From: Sesamum alatum
Lineage: Eukaryota; Streptophyta; Magnoliopsida; Lamiales; Pedaliaceae
Direction: 5' to 3'
Assembly (NCBI GenBank): GCA_034509735.1
Contig: JACGWO010000003.1
Coordinates: forward strand, 38,610,873 to 38,674,872
Length of the DNA stretch: 64,000 bases
Within the stretch, counting starts at the first letter, position 1. Each line of letters starts with the position of its first letter. The position numbers and the translations under genes were made by a program. The notes beneath the pieces are model-generated. The model did not search any database and had not been told where the DNA came from. It saw only the letters and a list, made by a program, of their open reading frames with translations. Of this stretch, positions 58,501 through 64,000 are shown in pieces.

Positions 58501-60862
58501 ATTAAAATTTGTATTTCGTATATTCCCTAATGATTATTTCATTATTAGGTATCAAACCAATTAATATGAAAACAAAAAATAATAATATTCAAAAAGAAAT
58601 TAATTTTAAAATAAAAATAATTATTCGGAGCTCCTTAACTTGGATAAAGAAGTTCCAATTTAATAAAATTGATCAATTTTATTTTTAGGTTTTATTATGC
58701 CTATCTTCTATTGTTTGCTTTTGTTTTATTTTTTGTTATATTTTGTATGTGTATGTTGTATGTTTTCTTTTACAACTATATTTGAATGTCATTTATTTTT
58801 AATTTATTGACACTAAATAATTAAAACTAATTATTTATTGACTATTGTTATAAAACTATAATCAAATTGGACCATAGTATCAAGATTTGTATTGTAAGAT
58901 CCTATAATGTATGTTAATTATATTTTAGTATCAACTTTTTTATATTGTCAAACTATTTTTTACATGCTTTATTAGCTTCCAAATTTTGAAATATTATTTG
59001 CCTTTATATTGCACTTTTTAATTCTATATATGTTTAGTTTGAGTTCTTGACTTATTTTCTTATGCATCTAATTGGTTTAATCCATTTCTAATTCAACAAT
59101 ATATTATGTTACAACTTAATCTTTATTTCACATTTGTTGTTGTACAATTTTTATGCTATTAATATAGAAAAAACAATTAGATGTAAAAGTAAAAGATTCA
59201 GGATTATCTAATACTAAACAAATTAAGTATTAAGAGATTAACTCAATAGTTAAATTTTCATAAGCAATTTCAATTTAATAATATTCGATTCATATAATAA
59301 TTTTTATTCTCTTTAGTACTCACACCTTTTAAATTTTTAAGTTATTTTTATAAATTTATTCCTGAAAAAATATATTAATCTCATTGGTTTATTTATTTAT
59401 TATTTTTTTTATTCTAATTTCAACATAATTAACTCATTATTTATTTATTTATTATTTTATTGTACTACGTTCATTCTCAAAATTTAATAATTTTCTTAAT
59501 ATGAAAATGTAATTGTACTCATTTAGTGGATTCATACTTTAATATATAGTACTATATAGATATAGATTTTTTCTTTTAGAATTTTATTTTTTTATAACTA
59601 ACTTTTATTATTAAAAGGAGTACTTTAATTAAAAGTACAATTGTTTTTTCACAATAGGGAACAAATTAAACATTGATGGATTCATATTTTACATATATAG
59701 ATATAGATATGAATATAGAGATATATTTTTGTTTTTAGGTCAAAAAACATTCTCGACTTACACTATAAAATCCTTGTACAATGACATAATATTATTTGAA
59801 TACTTGAGTGTTTCAGGAGCAATAAAGAGTAGAAAAGAGAGGTCCTTGCTGAAGCAACAAGCTCTAGAACTGGTTAAATGTCTGTGCCAGGCATTGTTGA
59901 GCTTTAGGGAAGCGAACGACATTTGTACTGATGCCATCCTGTTAGCAGCAGAAATAGGGATCCATGAGGTTGTTGAAGAGATTGTCCGGACTTTCCCCAG
60001 TGCCATTTATTCTGAAGCATCTGATCGTTCCTATCAGTATATCTTCCATATGGCTGTTGAAAATCGGTGCCAACATGTCTATAATCTCATCTATCAAATG
60101 AGTGATCACAAACACTTCTTCTCAGATGTACGAGACGCTAATGGGAACAACCTGCTGCATTTGGCCGGAAAACTAGCACCATCTCACAAACTCAATGAGA
60201 TCTCTGGCGCAGCTCTCCAGATGCAGCGTGAAATACAATGGTACAAGGAAGTGGAAAAGTTTGTTCATCCTCATTCTAGAGAACGGCTAAACTATGCTGG
60301 GAAGTCTCCCAAGATGATTTTCACAGAGGAGCACAAAATCTTGAAAGAAGAAGGAGAGAAATGGATGAAAGACACGTCCAACTCGTGCACAATTGCAGCA
60401 ACTCTCATTGCTACGGTGATGTTTGCTGCAGCTATTACTGTCCCAGGTGGCAACGACGATGAAGACGGTTTCCCCATCTTTTCAGGAGACATCGCTTTCA
60501 TCGTATTTGCCATATCAGACGCTGTCTCTCTATTTACATCAGCTACTTCTCTATTGATGTTCCTGGCCATCCTCACATCACGTTATGCGGAAGAAGATTT
60601 CTTGCACGTTCTGCCCAAAAGATTAATAATCGGCCTTGGAACCCTTTTCGTCTCAGTAACTTTTATGATGTTAGCCTTTAGTGCAACTCTGTATCTCGTC
60701 TTTGGTCAAAAGGAAGCGTGGGTTCTTATCCCAGTTGGTGCACTTGCGTGTTTGCCAGTCACTTCATTTGTGCTGTTGCAGTATCCCCTTCTCGTCGATT
60801 TGGTTTATTCAACTTATGGCCCTGGCATTTTCGGCAAACAAAGTGATCGTCCATTCTATTGA
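43600..60862 (+). CDS. Gag-like domain fused to ankyrin-repeat/PGG membrane protein (ITN1/ACD6-like)
   Basis: Five exons, 43600-44002, 44481-45008, 45087-45239, 45594-45674 and 59739-60862, keep one frame and give 762 residues. Residues 1-134 resemble the copia Gag N-terminal domain (KSSNYPAWREQM..LLGFIDGTNPPPP, VKGWILCSL, GVWLELENKF), truncated. Residues 135-310 hold ankyrin repeats (LYRAALEGNWEAAKQIF, TALQIAVGAGK, TALSFAAAVGN, RFPLQTAALHAH). Exon 5 continues the ankyrin part (FHMAVENRCQHVYNLIYQM, NNLLHLAGKLAP) into a PGG domain from about residue 595 (WMKDTSNSCTIAATLIATV, ITVPGG) with four hydrophobic segments. ACD6/ITN1 relatives act at membranes in defence and salt/ABA responses; this protein's role is inferred. 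The last intron is 14,064 bp and holds two large transposons. A polyadenylation-like AATAAA is near 60904. The weakest point is the exon 1-exon 2 junction, which rests on splice signals and phase. Confidence 0.8.
45265..45545. mobile_element. Truncated MITE in intron 3 of the ankyrin gene
   Basis: GTTGTTTGAAAAATTT, ATGAGTAAACTAATCAAAAT, GAATTATTTTTATTAAAT and CAGAGGAGCAATTAATG follow in the same order as in the intact element at 7236-7640. The outer terminal repeats are lost. Confidence 0.65.
46888..47001. repeat. 57-bp tandem repeat in the gypsy 3' region
   Basis: CCTCGGCCATATGGACAATG at 46888 recurs as CCTCGACCATATGGACAATG at 46945, each followed by GTCGTGGCCCCCCATTG. A C homopolymer of about 14 bases precedes it. 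Confidence 0.8.
47990..48390. repeat. Hairpin-forming 38-45-bp tandem array in the gypsy 3' region
   Basis: About ten units contain GTGAGGGG-NNN-ATCCCCCTCTT followed by a TA-rich spacer such as TTAGATAAAATATTAAT. Each unit carries its own GAGGGG...CCCCTC mini-hairpin. The units toward 48.2-48.4 kb are the most alike (about 38 bp); those near 48.0 kb are longer and more diverged. Confidence 0.85.
51640..51990. other. Intron sequence between the two large insertions
   Basis: AT-rich unique intron DNA between the gypsy target duplication and the MULE target duplication. No feature is recognised. Confidence 0.5.
52000..52235 (+). repeat. MULE left terminal inverted repeat with three mini-palindromes
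   Basis: After about 80 bp of AT-rich end come three small palindromes, each a pair of AACCGCTGA words facing each other: near 52081-52107, 52145-52169 and 52180-52206. The outer two have AT-rich loops; the middle one is AACCGCTGACAGTGTCAGCG-like. Six copies per TIR suggest repeated transposase-binding sites (inference). Confidence 0.85.
52240..52312. repeat. Subterminal palindrome (left)
   Basis: GCATGCATGCGTCC, then GATGGGATGCATGCATGCAG facing ATGCATGCATGCATCCCATC (about 52268-52308), forms a near-perfect hairpin inside the left TIR. It is rich in GCATGC words. Confidence 0.75.
52358..52612 (+). promoter_or_regulatory. Putative promoter and leader of the MULE transposase gene
   Basis: TATTTATATAAAAC near 52358 and TGTATAAAAG near 52379 are TATA-like. 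A possible leader intron starts at AATT/GTAAGT (52513) and would end just before the ATG at 52621. This is inferred from signals only. Confidence 0.4.
52621..55208 (+). CDS. MURA-type MULE transposase, N-terminal third frameshifted
   Basis: The catalytic part is one open frame of 588 codons (53442-55208). It has an N-terminal zinc/WRKY-like module (about residues 10-90, DHLKASVQDFSVRCARREY..C.....GCDWMLRA) and the MULE transposase domain with acidic residues D215 (ISVDGTHL) and D278 (LISDRHSGL). A SWIM zinc finger (CSCGRWGSNGIPCSHA, 481-496) and a basic C-terminus follow. Upstream, 52621-53025 encodes the PB1-like N-terminal domain found in many MURA proteins. The connecting acidic region (about 52945-53440) jumps between frames at least three times. 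That could be real frameshifts, unmodelled introns or sequencing indels. If real, a full-length transposase is not made, although the catalytic core is intact. AATAAA follows at 55261. Confidence 0.88.
55261..55274. terminator. Back-to-back polyadenylation signals between the convergent MULE genes
   Basis: AATAAA on the plus strand (55261-55266) and AATAAA on the minus strand (55274-55269) lie two bases apart in the 124-bp gap between the transposase stop and the PMD stop. A single short segment could therefore serve both transcripts. Confidence 0.6.
55333..57410 (-). CDS. Plant mobile domain (PMD) protein carried by the MULE
   Basis: Four exons on the minus strand, 57410-56539, 56457-56370, 56285-55842 and 55767-55333, splice in phase to 612 residues without a stop. 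The PMD runs through exons 1-3: LVPRHVRVLQVLENMGFLGVFQ, LVERWRPETHTFHFTIGEAT, VTLQDIAIMWKLPVEG (the most diagnostic motif), W....PQWQNYCYQWLG, then WIPYDNN and ENWALFHSDYIAQWN. Exon 4 is Pro/Ser/Thr-rich with repeated VAGPST units and a basic RRNRRRRG end. Host PMD proteins (MAIN, MAIL1) act with PP7-type phosphatases in genome integrity and transposon silencing. Transposon-borne PMDs are known, and what they do is open. Here it occupies the position of mudrB in MuDR. A TATAAATAAG box (minus, near 57485) sits inside a palindrome. Confidence 0.88.
57469..57565. promoter_or_regulatory. PMD gene promoter embedded in two palindromes
   Basis: GGTTCACCCCTTAT/ATAAGGGGTGAACC forms a perfect hairpin (57469-57498) with the minus-strand TATA box at its centre. 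Next to it GTTCACGGGTGAAC faces GTTCACCCGTGAAC (about 57531-57565). These resemble the palindromic ends in style but use a different word (GTTCACC). Confidence 0.6.
57566..57799 (-). repeat. MULE right terminal inverted repeat
   Basis: On the minus strand it matches the left TIR nearly base for base from GGCAAAATTATTT through all three AACCGCTGA palindromes to the GGATGGGACGCAT block. The visible differences are a few substitutions and small indels, mainly in the A-rich spacer. Confidence 0.88.
57809..59738. other. Right remainder of intron 4, with a foldback repeat
   Basis: AT-rich intron DNA up to the acceptor at 59738. At about 57885-58290 inverted blocks occur (TTTTGGTCCTCATCCACTTTTT against AAAAAGTGGATGAGGACCAAAA, near 57916 and 58170), followed by GGGACCAAAA words, forming a foldback element of the kind seen elsewhere. 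No coding sequence. Confidence 0.6.
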
Positions 60863-60909
60863 GATCAAGCCATCATGTAATCTATTTATTAGTTAATCAT
60901 GAAAAATAA

Positions 60910-63385
60910 ACACTTTAATTTGTGTTGTAAATTAAAACCTAACTTGGTTGCCCGAATAAAGTTCCTTATTTTGGATATTTAGTCATTGTTATAATGATTT
61001 ATTTAATTACTTAATCAAATTAAATTTATTAACCAGATACTTAGTTATATGTGTGGCTGTTTAATTAATTGATCGCTATAATGGATTTGATGAAAACTTT
61101 ATAGAAATATTAGAAAATTATAATTGGGAGATATTATGTTATTAAAGAGGAATATAAGATTTTTTAGATAATTTAACCCATAGATGTTATCAGGAATGGT
61201 AAATATAAGAATACGAGGAGCTTTAATAAAATATATTTTATGAGTTAAGAAATAAATTATATAAATATCTTTGGGAAGCTTGGGATGTCTAGTTATTTAG
61301 AAAAAAATGAGATGGAGATTTGAATTTCGATAGAAATAAGATATTAAAAAAAGAGTGAAAAAAAAGTAAGGGTTAGGTGGCCCATCTGCTAACATAATTG
61401 TTTTTAGATTGAGGTGAGTATAATTAATTTGATTTATATATATGAATATATAATACTTGTTGGTGTATAATTAATTATAAATTATTGGTTAATTGTCTAG
61501 ATTACATTGTTGTTTATACAACGTTGTCGTTTTGTGCTTATATGTGGTTTTAAGTATTAGAAAGATGAATGAATTATTGTGTTATACTATGTTCGATTGT
61601 TGAACGAAATTGAATGATAAAGTTATTGATGGGAATATTATAAATTGAGAAGAGAAAATGACTTACCTCAGTCATTCATTGGTATATGATGTTGCGAATG
61701 ATAATGATGACTCAATGATTGATGATGTGAAATGTGATATAGAAAGAATATGATTTTAAAGTAAGATACCATGCGTGCAGGGTATTAAGGGTATTGTGAA
61801 TAGTAGAGAATATCCCGTGCTGATAGCTACACACTGAGGTGGTGTGGAGACGTAATATTCGTTGTGATATCCTGTGTTAATATTGCTACACTAGGAAGGT
61901 GTTGGGATATCACATTCGACGGGTATCCTGTGTTGTATGTTATATGATATTGATTTAGATGATGATAGTCGGCAAGGTATTAATGATGGACTTCAATTTG
62001 GATAAGCAGAGACCTCAGAAAATAAACAATAGCCTCATGTGTATTATGATGTGGATTGATCTATAATTGTTTATTGGTTGCTTCATGAATTGTGTTGCTT
62101 GAATAATAAATATATATTGGTTGATATCATCTATATATATATATAAGTATGAATTATCATTTTTGTATTGAATTAAATTAATCTTGTAATATTGATTTTT
62201 TAAGAATAAAAAAAGTAAAATAATATGCTTATTAATTTCTATTAATTACATTTCACATTACACATATTTATTCTTATTAATGTTCACATTATCCATATTT
62301 ATTCCTATTAATTCCTTTTGGCATTAAACATATTTACACATCATTTTTTTAGTATATATATATATTCATAATATAATATACTTACTAGATCAAAAATATC
62401 TCTATGATATAACAAGGAATGACTAGAAAAACAATGAAAATTGAAAGGGATTTAATATTGAGAAATTTTCTAGCATAGATATAAATGAGAATTAGTTAGA
62501 TCACTTGACATATTAAGATATGTTAGATGACAAACGAAAATCAATTAATTGAATTGTTATGTAAAACAAACATTTTGAAGAGTAACATAGATTAAAAGAA
62601 AAATGAGAATTAATTAATTCAATCACTAATCATGTAAAGTGAATAATTTTATAGTAAGATAGACTAAAATGTTATTTGAACATTTGAGGTATACTTACTA
62701 GATACCTTATATGATTATCTTAATCATCTATAATATAATGGAATAAAATATCAGTGTACAAGATTTGATCTTTTCAATAATGTACGATATAAATCGTTCA
62801 TTATAAAAAAAATATTAAAAACTGTAAATCATACTCCTAAATCATATTTGTTTTTTTTTTCTTTGGAACACAAAAAGAAAAGATGGGCACGTGATTATTT
62901 ATAAACATTGTCTATATTATTATAGAAAGTGAGAATGATATAAAAAGATCTTCTAATTTTATTTTATTTAAATGAACAATTGACCAATTACTTATTACTC
63001 TTATTATTTTATTTTATTTAATTTTTAATATTTATGTCCACTTAATTGACAAAGATTAATATGTAAAAAGTCAGATGTAATTAAACTTCGTATTTGCGCA
63101 ATCGTTCAGTACTTTGGAAATAATAATGATTTTTTTATATATTTTTTAATATTTGATAACTAATTTACCCCTAATTAAATTTCAGTAACAATTATAAAAA
63201 TATATTAAAATAAATATAGTCAATCATAATAATTTCAAATTCTAATAATTATGATAGAAATTACCGACATGAGTTTATAACCATAGAAAATATTATTTCT
63301 GTTATCTACAAATAATGTCTTTTTTTTTTTTTTTTTTAGTATAGCTTTTTAAATTACTAGAACTTAGAATGATAGGAATGTTTAT
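60910..63385. other. AT-rich spacer
   Basis: No gene is recognised. Around 61780-61950 two related stretches, each with ATATCC(C/T)GTG-T-AT and GCTACAC words, recur at a spacing of about 75 bp, a minor imperfect tandem repeat of LTR-like style. Confidence 0.4.
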
Positions 63386-63389
63386 ATTT

Positions 63390-63960
63390 TTTTTACGGTA
63401 CTTTAAGGACTAATAGTTTAGGGACTAAAAATATCAAATCTAAAAATTTAAGAACCAAAATCGTATAAGTGGTTAAGCGAAGGATACTAGTAACACTTTT
63501 AACAATTTCCGGCGCCCCAGCCTCTTCCTCACCAGTCACCACCGGTCTTACAGAAATGCACACGAAGATTGAAATTAGGAGACTAAAGTCATTTGGATGG
63601 GGATGAAAACAGCCCAAGATTGGATTTTTCACGGGGGAAAAAGAAAATTAGGGTCGAATTTTGTGGACGACGGATAGGGCTGGATCAGGTTTTTTGTCGG
63701 GTCATGGTTTGTATAGGAAAGGGCTGAGTGGCAGGCGGTGGTGTGTCCCGGTGATTGGATTTGCAGGCGGTGGTGTGGTTGGTGACGGGGCGGCGATGAA
63801 GAGCTGGGGATATTGGGTGAAGGGTCGCAGTGGCTGGGCGCCGGTGGTGGTTGGGGGACAATGGTGGAAACCGGTGCTTGGGGAGGCAGGGGCTGGGGTG
63901 GTTAGGCGGTGCAAAAGACAAATAAAAGTAGTTTAGGGGAGTTGATTATAATTAACCAAA
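63390..63960. other. GC/GT-rich low-complexity segment
   Basis: GGACTAATAGTTTAGGGACTAAAAAT at the left has the look of a foldback arm, followed by a G-rich stretch with repeated GGTGG/GGCGG words (63660-63925). Open frames exist on both strands, as expected from composition. I see no domain. It may be a second captured GC-rich insert whose right arm lies beyond the window. Confidence 0.35.
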
Positions 63961-64000
63961 ATGTGATGCTTCTCAGAAGCGATGATACATTGACTTTGGA

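Noticed and set aside
63661..63936. Gly/Trp-rich 91-codon ORF
   Set aside because: GT-rich low complexity, with both strands open.

Overview
This is nuclear DNA from a flowering plant. The genes have several exons with GT..AG introns, the spacers are AT-rich, and the protein families are plant ones: an aleurain-type vacuolar protease, an OXS3-like protein, a plastid-type GNAT, and an ankyrin/PGG membrane protein. The transposons are plant types too (MULE, Ty1-copia, Ty3-gypsy, tRNA-derived SINEs, many small inverted-repeat elements). Protein style suggests a eudicot, perhaps an asterid or Lamiales, but I cannot fix the species.

Left part (1-33 kb). A decayed, intron-containing copy of the tRNA/rRNA cytidine acetyltransferase gene (NAT10/KRE33 family, minus strand) enters from the left edge. 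About 7 kb of spacer full of foldback/MITE elements follows, including one of 936 bp with long terminal inverted repeats and an 8-9 bp target duplication. Five apparently intact plus-strand genes come next: aleurain-like protease (9.5-13.3 kb, with one GC-AG intron), an OXS3-like stress protein (15.9-18.1 kb), an RRM-like plant-specific protein (21.5-22.5 kb, with a 5'UTR intron), a small conserved plant protein of unknown function (26.2-27.9 kb) and a GNAT acetyltransferase (30.5-32.5 kb, with a MITE against its last splice acceptor).

Middle (33-43.5 kb). This gene-poor stretch holds a heavily broken endogenous pararetrovirus-like remnant in reverse orientation with an initiator-tRNA-Met-type primer site, two SINE-related features (one here, its sister at 25.7 kb), a TIR element that carries a GC-rich insert, and a short copia element whose LTRs and target duplication are intact but whose interior is partly inverted.

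Right part (43.6-60.9 kb). One host gene spans 17 kb. A first exon encoding a copia-Gag-like domain is joined in frame to ankyrin-repeat exons and, across a 14.06-kb intron, to the PGG/transmembrane exon. That intron contains a defective Ty3-gypsy element (46.05-51.64 kb) and a 5.8-kb Mutator-like element (52.00-57.80 kb) with a perfect 9-bp target duplication. The Mutator element carries two convergent genes: a MURA-type transposase and an apparently intact four-exon plant-mobile-domain (PMD) gene. Its near-identical TIRs are built from three small palindromes of one 9-base word. This two-gene element inside a Gag-ankyrin fusion gene is the most interesting system in the window. The last 3 kb is AT-rich spacer with a GC-rich low-complexity end.
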